A program made the position numbers and the translations under genes. Shown piece by piece: positions 35,963 to 45,378 of a DNA stretch of 64,000 bases. The stretch is taken from positions 10,848 through 74,847 of the forward strand of contig JARKOV010000121.1 of NCBI GenBank assembly GCA_029975965.1. Reading direction: 5' to 3'. The notes under the pieces were generated by a model, which searched no databases, was not told where the DNA came from, and saw only the letters and a program-made list of their open reading frames with translations. The first letter of the stretch is position 1. Every line of letters begins with the position of its first letter. The DNA comes from Anaerolinea sp. (GTDB lineage: Bacteria > Chloroflexota > Anaerolineae > Anaerolineales > Anaerolineaceae).

Positions 35963-38008
35963 ATGGGCGAGCAAGTCATCGATCTTTCAACGCGCGATTT
36001 GAGCCTGCAACTAACATCTCGTGACGGGCGACTGGCGCTGGTCAGGTGGCGCTCGGGCGACACCGTCTGGGCTGATGAAGGCATCGATCCCCCCTGGTTC
36101 GGAATCTGGGTCGATGGGGCGGCGATCGACAGCCGCAACCTGGCTCTGACCGAGACGGCGCTGGACGAGTCAGTCGGCGGGCTGCGCCATTTCACCGCGC
36201 GTTTGAGTGGCAGCGGGATCGAGGTCGAGCAACATATCCAGGTTTATGCCGACACCGCACTGGTGGAGTGCTGGCAAGTGTTGCGCAACACGGGTCGGCA
36301 GTCTTGCCGGGTGACGCGCGTCGATTCCATCTCGATTGACCTGCCGGCCGGGGGGCGAGAGTTGATGCATTACACCGGCGACTGGGGCAGCGAGTTTGAG
36401 CCCGTTCTCCGGTCGCTGCAAGGCGATATTCGCCTCGAATCGCGCACGGGGCGCTCCTCCAAAGGTCAGCATCCCTGGTTCGCCCTCTTCACCGACAAGC
36501 AGGGCGTGCTCTCGGGTTCGGTGGCCTGGTCGGGGAACTGGGTGTGGCGTTTCGAACCGCAGGACGGGGGTGGGGTGCGCCTGAGCGGCGGATTGAACGA
36601 TTGGGAATTTTTTAAGGATCTTCGCCCCGGCGAAACGATGGACAGCCCGCCGGTGGTGCTGGTTTTAGGCCGGGACCTCAATGACGTATCGCAGCAGTAT
36701 GCCCTCGCCGGGCGGCGTTTTTGGTACCCGCGGAATGCGCTCTCGGCCAGCCAGCCGGTGGAGTGGAATCACTGGTGGAGTTACGAAGACCAGGAGATCA
36801 ACGAAGCGGTGTTCCTCAACAACGTCCGGGAGGCAGCTCGCCTGGGCATCGAGGTGTGCACGCTGGACGCGGGCTGGTTTGGTCCGAGCGAAAAGGGCAG
36901 CGAATGGTACCAGTACCGTGGCGACTGGCACCTGGTCAACGACGCCCGCTTTCCAGGTGGGATTCGCCGCCTGGCAGATGAAACCCACGCGCTGGGGATG
37001 AAGTTCGGCATCTGGTGCGAAATCGAAGGATTGGGCGTCAATGCGCAACTGGCCCTCGACCGCCCCGACTTCGTCGCCAGGCGCGACGGAGAGCGACTGG
37101 GGTATGTGTGCTTTGGCAACCCGGCGGTGCAGGAATGGGCTTACCAGACGCTGCGCCGCCTGATCGTAGAATACCGGGCAGACTGGATCAAGCTGGATTT
37201 CAACCTCGACCCGGGAGCCGGCTGCAACCGCACGGATCATGGGCACGGGGCCGGAGACGGTCTCTATGAGCACTACCGCGGTTACTACCGTACGCTGGAG
37301 CGGTTGCGGCGTGACTTCCCCGAGGTGGTGCTGGAAAACTGTTCGTCTGGCGGGCTGCGCATCGACCTGGGCATGTTGCGCCGCACCGATATGACTTTCT
37401 TGAGCGACCCGGACTGGCCGGTGCACGATCTGCAAATCTTCTGGGGCGCAAGCACGATGCTCGCCCCAGATACCCTGTTGCATTGGAGCTTCTGCGAGTG
37501 GCGCAACGTCAACCCGCCCCCGCAGCAGAATTTCAACCCGCGCGACCCCAAGCTGACCCAGGCCCAACTGGATTACTACACGCGCATCTCGATGCTCGGG
37601 TTGTACGGCTTCTCTCAAAAGCTGCCCGACCTGCCGGCCTGGGTCTCGGAGCGGCTGGCTTTCCACACCGGCCTTTACAAGCAGGTTGTGCGGCGTTTTG
37701 TGCGTGAAGCCGATCTCTTCCGCCTGACCGGTCAGCCGCGCCGCGACGGCAGCGGAGACCGCTGGTGCGCCTTCCAGTACAGCCTGCCGGGTCAGGACGA
37801 ACACCTCTTGTTCGTCTTCCGCATGCCCGGCGCAGAAAAAGAGCGCTGGGTGCACCTGGAGGGCTTGCAGGCAGACCGCGCCTATCAAGTGGAGGGTTTC
37901 GAGGGAGAATATGGCGGGCAATATTCCGGAAGCCAATTGATGGAGCAGGGCATTTGCTTCGCGGATCTGCTCGAAGAAGGTTCCGCATTGCTGCGCATCG
38001 GCGCGTGA
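35963..38008 (+). CDS. GH36 alpha-galactosidase
   Basis: A 681-residue alpha-galactosidase acting on raffinose-type or galactomannan-derived sugars. The N-terminal beta-supersandwich (about 1-280) is followed by the TIM barrel. The nucleophile is Asp412 in WIKLDFN, and the acid/base is most likely Asp482 in the SDxxD motif FLSDPDW. Other family marks are ENCSSGGLRIDLGML and the WWSYEDQEINE block. It has no signal peptide and normal length. The start follows AAGGAG (35948-35953), 28 bp after the GntR gene. Confidence 0.93.
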   Translation: MGEQVIDLSTRDLSLQLTSRDGRLALVRWRSGDTVWADEGIDPPWFGIWVDGAAIDSRNLALTETALDESVGGLRHFTARLSGSGIEVEQHIQVYADTALVECWQVLRNTGRQSCRVTRVDSISIDLPAGGRELMHYTGDWGSEFEPVLRSLQGDIRLESRTGRSSKGQHPWFALFTDKQGVLSGSVAWSGNWVWRFEPQDGGGVRLSGGLNDWEFFKDLRPGETMDSPPVVLVLGRDLNDVSQQYALAGRRFWYPRNALSASQPVEWNHWWSYEDQEINEAVFLNNVREAARLGIEVCTLDAGWFGPSEKGSEWYQYRGDWHLVNDARFPGGIRRLADETHALGMKFGIWCEIEGLGVNAQLALDRPDFVARRDGERLGYVCFGNPAVQEWAYQTLRRLIVEYRADWIKLDFNLDPGAGCNRTDHGHGAGDGLYEHYRGYYRTLERLRRDFPEVVLENCSSGGLRIDLGMLRRTDMTFLSDPDWPVHDLQIFWGASTMLAPDTLLHWSFCEWRNVNPPPQQNFNPRDPKLTQAQLDYYTRISMLGLYGFSQKLPDLPAWVSERLAFHTGLYKQVVRRFVREADLFRLTGQPRRDGSGDRWCAFQYSLPGQDEHLLFVFRMPGAEKERWVHLEGLQADRAYQVEGFEGEYGGQYSGSQLMEQGICFADLLEEGSALLRIGA

Positions 38009-38039
38009 AGAGTGTGGTTTGCTGTGAATGGAGGCAAAA

Positions 38040-38903
38040 ATGGATGAGATCCGGCACGTCCTGGCTGTTCAAGATGAATTGGGGGAAGGTCCGCTGTGGG
38101 ATCCTGACGAGCAGGTGCTGTACTGGGTGGACATCGAAAGGAAGTTGTATCACCGCCTGCGCCCGAGCGATGGCGCTCACGAGGTGGTGGAAGTCGGCGA
38201 GAAGGTGGGTGTGCTGGCCCTTCGCCAAGCGGGTGGAATGGTCATGGCGACCGACTTTGGCTTTGCCTTTTGGGACGCTCAGGAGCGCAAGCTCCAGCGC
38301 ATTGCCGACCCGGAAGCCGATAAACCCCAGTCGCGCTTCAATGACGGCGCGGTGGACCGGCGCGGGCGATTTTGGGCCGGCACACTCGGCGACGATTATA
38401 AAAACAGCCTGTACCGGCTTGACCCAGACCTATCGCTCCGGCGCATGGAGACCGGGATCGATGTGTCCAATGGCATCGGTTGGAGCCTGGACAACCGGGT
38501 GATGTACTTCACCGATTCCTCACCCTGCGTGATTTACGCTTACGACTATGACCTGGCGACCGGCAACATTGCCAACCGGCGGGTTTTCGTCGACAGCTCG
38601 GACCGGCCGGGTGTGCATGATGGTTTGACAGTGGACAGCCAGGGTTTTGTGTGGAGCGCCCGCTGGGACGGCTGGTGCGTGGAACGCTACGATCCAGACG
38701 GCAAGCTGGAGCGCACTTTGCGCCTGCCGGTGCAGCGCCCAACCAGCGTGATGTTCGGCGGGGCGAACCTGGACGAGTTGTACATCACCTCGGCGCGCAT
38801 GGAGTTGAGCGAGGCCGAGCTGGCCCAGGCACCCCTCTCCGGCGACCTGTTCTGCGCGTATGTGGGTGTGAAAGGGCTGCCCGAACCGAAATTCGCCGGG
38901 TGA
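38040..38903 (+). CDS. SMP-30/gluconolactonase-family sugar lactonase
   Basis: A 287-residue six-bladed propeller lactonase that opens sugar 1,4- or 1,5-lactones to acids. Metal ligands fit the family: Glu16 (GEGPLW), Asn in SRFNDGAVD, Asn in SNGIGWSLD and Asp in HDGLTVD. It is 31 bp after the GH36 gene and shares its promoter, consistent with oxidation of galactose or a related sugar to lactone and then acid. The ATG at 38040 is preferred over 38028 because GGAGG lies between them. Confidence 0.9.
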   Translation: MDEIRHVLAVQDELGEGPLWDPDEQVLYWVDIERKLYHRLRPSDGAHEVVEVGEKVGVLALRQAGGMVMATDFGFAFWDAQERKLQRIADPEADKPQSRFNDGAVDRRGRFWAGTLGDDYKNSLYRLDPDLSLRRMETGIDVSNGIGWSLDNRVMYFTDSSPCVIYAYDYDLATGNIANRRVFVDSSDRPGVHDGLTVDSQGFVWSARWDGWCVERYDPDGKLERTLRLPVQRPTSVMFGGANLDELYITSARMELSEAELAQAPLSGDLFCAYVGVKGLPEPKFAG

Positions 38904-38918
38904 TTGGACCGGGTGGAG

Positions 38919-39728
38919 CTATTCTACCCAGTAATAGATCGGGTAATCTTGCTGGGGGATGTAGCCGAGTTTTTCCGCCAGGTTGCTGGAGGCTTCATTG
39001 TCCCAGAAGCATTCCCAGTTCGGATGTTTGCCGCGTTCCAGGCTGGCCTCGATGAAGGCGCACGCCGCCAGGAAGCCCAATCCCCGCCGGCGATATGGCT
39101 CGGCGGTGAAGATGTCGATTTCGTATCCCCGGCTGGAGGCGTAGACCGCGGTGCACTGGCTGGCGACCTGCTCTCCGTCAAGAATCAAAATGCCCAGCCC
39201 GCCGGCGAGAAAAGCCTCGGTCGATGCCCAGGTGGGTGGAATCTCGCCGGCATAACGGCTTCCGCTTTCATTTAACAGCTCCCGGTCGATCAGGCTCAGG
39301 CGCATCCCAGCCGGGATGCACTCACGCCAGCCGGTATGCCGCTCAAAGCGCTCCCGGCTGAATTGAAACTGGCGGCGGAAGATGGGATAAAACTGCCTGC
39401 CCTGTAAAATCACCTGCATTGCCGGTTCCCAGGCTGGGGGATAAGGATAGAGAATGAAACCCCGCTCCTCTTGCCTTTTCGATTCTGCGACGAAGACCTC
39501 ATGGAGGGTGCGCCGGATATCCGCCAGCATCTCAATTTCTGGCGGGTCGCCTGCCAGAAAATAGTAGCCGGAGGAGGTCCAGATCATCGCCAGGCGGGGA
39601 TCTTTAGGCTGGTCGACGAAGACGCGCCCGGGGTTCATCCCCTCGAGAATGGCGCCGGGGAGGAGGCAATGCAGCCCCGCGAACAGGGACGCGGCGCGAT
39701 GAAATTCGGTGATGGCCAGTTCATGCAT
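38919..39728 (-). CDS. GNAT-family N-acetyltransferase
   Basis: A 269-residue protein whose C-terminal half (about 150-269) has the GNAT acetyl-CoA fold. The pyrophosphate-binding loop appears as FTAEPYRRRGLGFLAACAFIE, followed by NEASSNLAEKLGY. The N-terminal half matches the GNAT-like extension of the group with an extra domain (PF12746 type). Substrate unknown. It is convergent with the SMP-30 gene, 15 bp apart, and next to the cytochrome-b5-like gene on the same strand, 38 bp away. Confidence 0.85.
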   Translation of the reverse strand: MHELAITEFHRAASLFAGLHCLLPGAILEGMNPGRVFVDQPKDPRLAMIWTSSGYYFLAGDPPEIEMLADIRRTLHEVFVAESKRQEERGFILYPYPPAWEPAMQVILQGRQFYPIFRRQFQFSRERFERHTGWRECIPAGMRLSLIDRELLNESGSRYAGEIPPTWASTEAFLAGGLGILILDGEQVASQCTAVYASSRGYEIDIFTAEPYRRRGLGFLAACAFIEASLERGKHPNWECFWDNEASSNLAEKLGYIPQQDYPIYYWVE

Positions 39729-39766
39729 GGGTGCTTCCTAGATAGTCGATCTGGGTTGGACAAGGG

Positions 39767-40027
39767 CTATTCGACCAGTTTCCCAATCACCTGAACGCAG
39801 GGGCGGGTAAACACATCCGCCTGGTGGGGCGCGTCGGGCAGCTCGGAGGTCAGGTCGAGACCAGCATAGTGCAGGCGCTCGTGCAGCTCTGGTCGCCAGC
39901 GCGGGCAGTCGGTCACATCGTAGACGATGCCATCGAAGGCGACCCATTTACGCGCGCCGCGCTCCCCGTTGTGGCGGCGCAGCTCGAGCGGGGTGACGGT
40001 GCGATCGGGGATGCTCACGCAGATCAT
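39767..40027 (-). CDS. Cytochrome b5-like haem/steroid-binding domain protein
   Basis: An 86-residue protein, a single cytochrome-b5-like domain of the short bacterial type. FDGIVYDVTDCPRW is the core strand, LHERLHYAGLDLT and APHQADVF supply the two His segments expected to ligate haem or related ligands. No membrane segment is present. The start at 40027 (MICVSIP) fits the family better than the one at 40060. Ligand (haem or sterol-like) cannot be told apart. Confidence 0.82.
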   Translation of the reverse strand: MICVSIPDRTVTPLELRRHNGERGARKWVAFDGIVYDVTDCPRWRPELHERLHYAGLDLTSELPDAPHQADVFTRPCVQVIGKLVE

Positions 40028-40277
40028 TATAATGTCGAATGCCGAGCGATGAATGTTCAAATGTGGTTGTCGATGTAGATTGGTGATGGAGGATTGTTGG
40101 AAGGCTATTTACGAACGGCTGAGTTTTTCCGAATTGTGCACCGCTCGATCAGGCCTACAACTATAATTATGTTATCAAGATGCCCTGTGGGACGCGGAAA
40201 TTTACCATCCGCGGTGTGGATGGAAACGTGTCAGGCTTTTCGAAAGGGCATAAATCCGCAAAAGGAGATCCAAAGAA

Positions 40278-42596
40278 ATGAAATTCACCGATGGATACTG
40301 GCAGATCCGGTCGGGCGTCACGGCACACTGGCCGGCACAGGTTCACGAAGTAGAGGTTGAGACCGACGCGCTGACCGTCTACGCCCCGACCAAACGCCTC
40401 AGCCACCGCGGCGACACGCTCAACCTGCCGTTGCTGACCGTGCGATTTTCTTCACCCATGCCCAACGTGATCCGGGTCAGGCTGACCCACCACACAGGCG
40501 TTCGCCCGCTCAACCCCGTGTTTGAGCTCAAGGCGCAGCCGGCTCACCCGGTGACGGTCACCGACGATGACCACGCGGCCATGCTCACCAGCGGCGCGCT
40601 CTCTGTGTGCGTCGATAAAGTGGGCGGCTGGAAGGTCGAGTTCAGGGACGGCGAGCGGGTGATCACCTCCAGCGGCTGGCGCGGCATGGGCATCATGGAT
40701 ACGCCGGAGGGTCGCTTTATCACCGAACAGCTCAACCTGGGCGTCGGCGAGTGCGTCTATGGCCTGGGCGAACGGTTCACCGCCTTCGTCAAGAATGGGC
40801 AGGTGGTCGACTTGTGGAATGAGGACGGCGGCACGGCGAGCGAGCAAACCTACAAGAATATTCCCTTTTACCTGACCAACCGTGGCTACGGCGTCTTCAT
40901 CAACCACCCCGAAAAGGTCTCGCTGGAAGTGGCCTCCGAGAAGGTGGAGCGGGTGCAGTTCAGCGTGCCCGGTGAATCGCTGGAGTATTTCCTGATCTAC
41001 GGTCCGACGCCCAAAGAGGTGCTGGAGCGTTACACGGCGCTGACCGGTCGCCCGGCGCTGCCGCCGGCCTGGTCGTTCGGGCTGTGGCTGACCACGTCCT
41101 TCACCACCGATTACGACGAGCAGACGGTCAACGGCTTCATCCAGGGCATGGCCGAGCGTGACCTGCCGCTGCATGTCTTCCACTACGACTGCTTCTGGAT
41201 GAAGGAATTTCATTGGGTCAACTTTGAGTGGGATAAGCGCGTGTTCCCCGACCCGGTCGGCATGCTGAAGCGCCTGAAGGAGCGCGGCTTGCGCATCTGC
41301 GTGTGGATCAACCCCTACGTGGCGCAGCGCTCTGCCATGTTCGACGAGGGCATGCGCCAGGGTTACCTGCTCAAACGACCCAACGGTGACGTGTGGCAAT
41401 GGGATATGTGGCAGGCGGGCATGGGGCTGGTGGATTTCACCAACCCGGAGGCCTGCCGCTGGTATGCGGGCAAGCTGCGCGCTCTGCTCGAGATGGGCGT
41501 GGACTGCTTTAAAACCGACTTCGGCGAGCGCATCCCCACCGACGTGGTGTATTTCGACGGCTCGGACCCGCTCAAGATGCACAATTACTATTCCTACCTC
41601 TACAACAAAACCGTGTTCGAGGTGCTGGAAGAGGTGCGCGGCAAAGGCGAGGCGGCGGTATTTGCCCGTTCCGCCACCACCGGAGGGCAGCAGTTCCCGG
41701 TGCATTGGGGCGGTGACAGCACCGCCACGTTCGAGTCGATGGCGGAGAGCCTGCGCGGCGGGCTTTCGCTGTGCCTGTCGGGTTTCAGCTTCTGGAGCCA
41801 CGACATGGGGGGCTTCGAGCAGACCGCTTCTGCCGATGTGTACAAACGCTGGTGCGCCTTCGGCTTGCTCTCGTCGCACAGCCGGCTGCACGGCAGCAGC
41901 TCGTACCGCGTGCCCTGGTTGTTCGACGACGAAGCGGTGGATGTGCTGCGCTTCTTCACCCGGCTCAAGTGCCGGCTGATGCCTTACCTGTTCGAAGCCG
42001 CCTGCACTTCGCACCACACCGGGGTTCCGGTGATGCGCGCCATGCCGCTCGAGTTTCCCGGCGACCCGGCGTGCGACACCCTCGACCGCCAGTACATGCT
42101 CGGCGACAGCCTGCTCGTCGCGCCGGTCTTTACCCAGGATGGTTGGGTGGATTACTACCTGCCTGCCGGGCGGTGGACGCACTTCACCAGCGGAAAGGTG
42201 GTCGAGGGCGGGCGCTGGCAGCGCGAGCAGCACGACTTTCTCAGCCTGCCGCTGATGGCGCGCCCCAATTCGGTCATCGCGGTGGGGGACAATGAGCTCA
42301 AACCCGACTATGATTACGCTGTTGGCACCACGCTGCACGTCTTCGAGCTGGAAGAGGGCGCGAGCATCACCACCCGCGTGCCCACCGTGAAGGGGGAGAC
42401 GGCCTTTACCTCCACGACCAGCCGTTCCGGCAACCAGGTCGTCGTGCGGGTGAAGGGCAACGCGAGCGGTTGGAGCGTCTTGCTGCGGGGGGTGGACGTT
42501 GTCGACGGGGTGCAAGGTGGGGTAGCGCGCAAAGAGGCTTTGGGCATGCGGATTGTTCCGGCGGCGGGGGCGGCCGAGCTGAAGGTAGATTTGTAA
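40278..42596 (+). CDS. yicI: GH31 alpha-xylosidase (YicI type)
   Basis: A 772-residue GH31 enzyme removing non-reducing alpha-xylose, as from xyloglucan oligosaccharides such as isoprimeverose. The nucleophile Asp414 (FKTDFGERIPT) and acid/base Asp480 (HWGGDSTATF) stand at a constant offset of two from the E. coli YicI catalytic pair D416/D482. The YicI-specific blocks FHYDCFWMKEFHW and KRPNGDVWQWDMWQ are present. It is intracellular, without a signal peptide. The start follows AAAAGGAGATCC. A TATAAT box lies at 40162, but no convincing -35 was found. Confidence 0.95.
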   Translation: MKFTDGYWQIRSGVTAHWPAQVHEVEVETDALTVYAPTKRLSHRGDTLNLPLLTVRFSSPMPNVIRVRLTHHTGVRPLNPVFELKAQPAHPVTVTDDDHAAMLTSGALSVCVDKVGGWKVEFRDGERVITSSGWRGMGIMDTPEGRFITEQLNLGVGECVYGLGERFTAFVKNGQVVDLWNEDGGTASEQTYKNIPFYLTNRGYGVFINHPEKVSLEVASEKVERVQFSVPGESLEYFLIYGPTPKEVLERYTALTGRPALPPAWSFGLWLTTSFTTDYDEQTVNGFIQGMAERDLPLHVFHYDCFWMKEFHWVNFEWDKRVFPDPVGMLKRLKERGLRICVWINPYVAQRSAMFDEGMRQGYLLKRPNGDVWQWDMWQAGMGLVDFTNPEACRWYAGKLRALLEMGVDCFKTDFGERIPTDVVYFDGSDPLKMHNYYSYLYNKTVFEVLEEVRGKGEAAVFARSATTGGQQFPVHWGGDSTATFESMAESLRGGLSLCLSGFSFWSHDMGGFEQTASADVYKRWCAFGLLSSHSRLHGSSSYRVPWLFDDEAVDVLRFFTRLKCRLMPYLFEAACTSHHTGVPVMRAMPLEFPGDPACDTLDRQYMLGDSLLVAPVFTQDGWVDYYLPAGRWTHFTSGKVVEGGRWQREQHDFLSLPLMARPNSVIAVGDNELKPDYDYAVGTTLHVFELEEGASITTRVPTVKGETAFTSTTSRSGNQVVVRVKGNASGWSVLLRGVDVVDGVQGGVARKEALGMRIVPAAGAAELKVDL

Positions 42597-42623
42597 ACGT
42601 TAACCAGGTTGGCAAAACCGTTG

Positions 42624-42650
42624 TGGGGGCGCTTCGCGAAGCGCCCCACA
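42624..42650. terminator. Palindromic hairpin between convergent genes
   Basis: GTGGGGGCGCTTCG faces CGAAGCGCCCCAC, a 13-bp stem with one bulged G and almost no loop. It lies between the 3' ends of yicI and the DgoD-like gene and could mark the end of both transcripts. No T-run follows on either strand. Confidence 0.5.
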
Positions 42651-42678
42651 CCTATTAATTTAAATCCGTGAATCGGAT

Positions 42679-43785
42679 TTACCAGTCCACCACCGAGTTG
42701 TCGTCGGGGTGGTATGACATCGGGTTGGTCCAATCGTGCCCGATTTTATCCGCCATGGCTTCCTCATCCAGCTCGATGCCCAGGCCGGGTGCGGTGGGCA
42801 GGTCGATGCAGCCGTCTTTGACCACGAAGGGCTCTTTCAGATAACCTTCGCCCAACGAGACCTGCTCCTGCGCCAGGAAGTTGGGGATGGTGGCGTCGAG
42901 CTGCAGGCAGGCCGCCAGCGAGATGGGTCCAAGCGGATTGTGTGGCGCGACCGCGGCGTAGTAGGCTTCAGCCATCCCGGCGATGATGTGCACCTCGTGG
43001 ATGCCGCCCGCGTGGCACAGGTCGGGCTGCAGGATCGAGGCGGCGTGCTTTTCGAGGATTTCGCGGAAACCCCACTTGGTGAAGATGCGCTCACCCGCCG
43101 CGATGGGCAGGTGGGTGCTGCGCGCGATCTCGGCCAGCACGTCCACGTTCTGGCACTGCACCGGCTCCTCGATGAACATGGGCTGGTAGGGTTCCAGCGC
43201 CTTAATCAGCACTTTGGCGGTTTGCGGCGGGATCGCGCCGTGGAAGTCGATGGCGATGTCCACTTCCGGTCCGCCAGCTTCGCGCAAAGCGGCATAATTC
43301 TCCACCGCCCGGTCGACAAAGCCCTTCGTCTCGATGATGCGCGCCGGGCGCCCGCCCGCGATGCCGGTTTTAAAAGCGTTAAAACCCTTGCCCGCCCATT
43401 CCTTGATCATGGCCGGGTTGTTGCCGGCATGTTTATAAACGCGGATGCGCTCGCGGGTGGGACCGCCGAACAATTTGTACACCGGTAGCCCATAATATTT
43501 TCCGGTCAGGTCCCACAACGCCTGCTCGACGCCGCTCAGGGCGCTGGTGAGGATCGGCCCGCCGCGGTAAAATGCGTGGCGGTACATGGCCTGCCAGTGG
43601 TGAATCACTTTGGTGGGGTCTTGCCCGACCAGGTAGGGCTCCAGCTCGCCGACCGCCTGGGCGCAGGTCAAGGCGCGCCCCTCGGTGATCGGCTCGCCCA
43701 ACCCGACCAGTCCCTCGTCGGTGTGGATTTTCAAGAACAGCCAGCGCGGTTTAACGAGAAAGGTCTCCAGCTTGGTAATTTCCAT
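42679..43785 (-). CDS. dgoD: D-galactonate dehydratase-like enolase-superfamily enzyme
   Basis: A 368-residue enzyme of the DgoD/mandelate-racemase group, dehydrating an aldonate (D-galactonate in the type enzyme) to 2-keto-3-deoxy acid. Key segments: AFKTGIAGG, IDFHGAIPP (Asp and His), FIEEPVQ (Glu ligand), AAGERIF (Glu), and the C-terminal AVAPHNPLGPIS with the catalytic His. The ATG at 43785 (MEITKLETF) is the family's usual start; the frame extends to 43923 without resemblance. It is probably monocistronic. Substrate assignment is by similarity only. Confidence 0.85.
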   Translation of the reverse strand: MEITKLETFLVKPRWLFLKIHTDEGLVGLGEPITEGRALTCAQAVGELEPYLVGQDPTKVIHHWQAMYRHAFYRGGPILTSALSGVEQALWDLTGKYYGLPVYKLFGGPTRERIRVYKHAGNNPAMIKEWAGKGFNAFKTGIAGGRPARIIETKGFVDRAVENYAALREAGGPEVDIAIDFHGAIPPQTAKVLIKALEPYQPMFIEEPVQCQNVDVLAEIARSTHLPIAAGERIFTKWGFREILEKHAASILQPDLCHAGGIHEVHIIAGMAEAYYAAVAPHNPLGPISLAACLQLDATIPNFLAQEQVSLGEGYLKEPFVVKDGCIDLPTAPGLGIELDEEAMADKIGHDWTNPMSYHPDDNSVVDW

Positions 43786-43909
43786 GGGGCACTCCGGTGA
43801 AGTGATAGGTTGGATCGGGTTAAGTGTAGCGCGAAATCCGAAACGCGGGCGGGCATCCGCAGCCAGGCGCCGGTATGAATTCTCCTCCGCCGCTGATAAC
43901 TGGTGGAAA

Positions 43910-43942
43910 CAGGGTCTACTCAAAGTCGCTTGACAAACGAAC
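43910..43942. repeat. 33-bp dispersed repeat, copy A
   Basis: 30 of 33 bases are identical to 63312-63344 (CAGGGTCT.CTC.AAGTCGCTTGACAA.CGAAC). The core TCGCTTG-A-CAAGCGA is a small inverted repeat, one base worn in this copy. Confidence 0.65.
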
Positions 43943-43964
43943 CGAAGATGGAAAAGGTGTCAGA

Positions 43965-43994
43965 TTGCGGATCACTTCCTGCCTGTGCTAAACT
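43965..43994 (+). promoter_or_regulatory. weak promoter candidate for the Gfo/Idh/MocA gene
   Basis: TTGCGG (43965-43970) and TAAACT (43989-43994) with an 18-bp spacer. Both hexamers differ from consensus, so support is modest. Confidence 0.3.
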
Positions 43995-44030
43995 ATTTTG
44001 TAAGTTGTCGAATGTAATTGGAAATTCAAT

Positions 44031-44065
44031 GTCATTTTGAAGGAGCACAGCGGCTGAAGAGTGAC
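44031..44065. repeat. GTCATT-type repeat, copy 2 (left half only)
   Basis: GTCATTTTGAAGGAGCACAG... (44031 on) aligns with the left half of the copy at 49155 over about 35 bases, both with AGCGnCnGAAGAGT. The inverted right half is not clear, and CCAGGCAG follows both copies some way downstream. Confidence 0.6.
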
Positions 44066-44136
44066 ACGGCGTTATCAATTTCATTCGACGATCCAGGCAG
44101 TTGTTTGCTATCCGTTCGTTTCCAAAGGAGGTGCGC

Positions 44137-45378
44137 ATGGCTTCGCTTAAATTAGGAATCGTGGGCGCCGGGTTCGTGGCCCATTTTCATGTCCGCGCCT
44201 TGATGCAAATGCGCGGCTTCGACGTCGATGGGGTTGTTTCCCCGAACCGGGCGGCGAAACTGGCGGAGGTGGTCAGGCGGCATCACCTCGGTGAAGGCAA
44301 GGTATACCCGAGCATTCGCGAGATGGCCAACCATGTCGACGTGATTGCTCTTTACGCGCCGAACTACCTGCGGGTGGAGATGGTCGAGGAACTGGTCGAG
44401 GCGGTCCGGCAGGGCGCAGCGCTCCAAGGGGTGATCTGCGAAAAACCGCTGGCGCGTAACGTGAAAGAGGCGCGGCGGCTGGTGGAGTTGATCGAGTCGG
44501 TTGGGTTGAAGAACGCCTACTTTGAAAACCAGATCTTTATGAAACCGATCCAGGCGCAGCGAAGCCAGTTGGCTTCATTGCAGGCCAGCATGGGTCCGCT
44601 CTCGCTGGTGCGCTCGGCGGAGGAGCACGGCGGACCTCACGAAGGGTGGTTCTGGGATCCGACTCGCCAGGGCGGTGGGGTGCTCAGTGACATGGGCTGC
44701 CACAGCATCGCCGCCGGCTGGTATTGCCTGACGCCGGTCAGCAAGCCGGTCGACTTCCTCCAGCCCGTTTCGGTGATGGCCGATTGCGCGCTGCTCAAAT
44801 GGGGCCAGCCGCAGTGGCGCGAGAAGCTGCTCCGCGAGCGGGGTGTGGATTACGCCAAAACGCCGGCGGAAGACTTCACCACCGGCATGGTCACCTTCCG
44901 CAACCCAGAGACCGGCCAGCGTGTCAAAGCGCAGTTCACCAACTCCTGGATGTTTGAGAAGCAGGGATTACGCCTGTTGATGGACGGTATGGGGCCGGGC
45001 TACGCTTTCGAGGCCAACACACTGCAATCCACCCTGAGCATTTTCATCGGGGATGCCGCCGCAGAAGCCATCGCCAATGCCGAGCTGGCGCTGGAGAAAT
45101 CGACTGCGTCGCGGGGTTTGTTGGCGGTGCAGTACAACGAGCCGGACCTGTACGGTTACACCGACGAAAATATCGAAGCGGCCGAGGCCTTCGCCGCCGG
45201 GCGAGACGGGATGCTGACCTGGCGTTACGGCCTGGAGATCACCCGACTGGTGATGGCGGCGTACATGGCAGCCGAACGCAAGAAGACGATCGACCTGACC
45301 GATCCGGCAGTGCAGCAGGAGTTGGAAAGCTACATCCCCTTGATCCAGCAGGGGCGCGGGGCAGAAGTGCTGTATTAA
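44137..45378 (+). CDS. Gfo/Idh/MocA-family oxidoreductase
   Basis: A 413-residue NAD(P)-dependent sugar or inositol dehydrogenase-like protein. The Rossmann loop is LGIVGAGFVAHFHVRAL (about 4-20) and the family EKP motif is in VICEKPLARNVKEA (about 110). The catalytic-region His lies in SDMGCHSIA (about 190). The ATG at 44137 is set by AAAGGAGG at 44124-44131. The stop overlaps by four bases, tail to tail, with that of rfbD. Substrate is unknown; sugar-acid or glycoside oxidation would fit the setting. Confidence 0.9.
   Translation: MASLKLGIVGAGFVAHFHVRALMQMRGFDVDGVVSPNRAAKLAEVVRRHHLGEGKVYPSIREMANHVDVIALYAPNYLRVEMVEELVEAVRQGAALQGVICEKPLARNVKEARRLVELIESVGLKNAYFENQIFMKPIQAQRSQLASLQASMGPLSLVRSAEEHGGPHEGWFWDPTRQGGGVLSDMGCHSIAAGWYCLTPVSKPVDFLQPVSVMADCALLKWGQPQWREKLLRERGVDYAKTPAEDFTTGMVTFRNPETGQRVKAQFTNSWMFEKQGLRLLMDGMGPGYAFEANTLQSTLSIFIGDAAAEAIANAELALEKSTASRGLLAVQYNEPDLYGYTDENIEAAEAFAAGRDGMLTWRYGLEITRLVMAAYMAAERKKTIDLTDPAVQQELESYIPLIQQGRGAEVLY

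Larger units (their letters stand above)
43786..44136. other. 351-bp divergent intergenic region with two repeats
   Basis: It lies between the DgoD-like gene (leftward) and the oxidoreductase gene (rightward) and holds a 33-bp dispersed repeat (43910-43942), a half copy of the GTCATT-type repeat (44031-44065) and a weak rightward promoter (43965-43994). No coding frame is supported. Confidence 0.5.

Noticed and set aside
36665..37936. 423-codon open frame on the minus strand
   Set aside because: Antisense to GH36 with its catalytic motifs; no family signal.
40162..40167. TATAAT box as promoter of yicI
   Set aside because: No -35 at 16-18 bp and no extended -10 TG; kept only as a remark in the gene entry.
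40452..42515. 687-codon open frame on the minus strand
   Set aside because: It lies wholly opposite yicI, which has full-length GH31 similarity and catalytic residues; the antisense product is rich in His, Arg and Ala without family resemblance, as usual for high-GC shadow frames.
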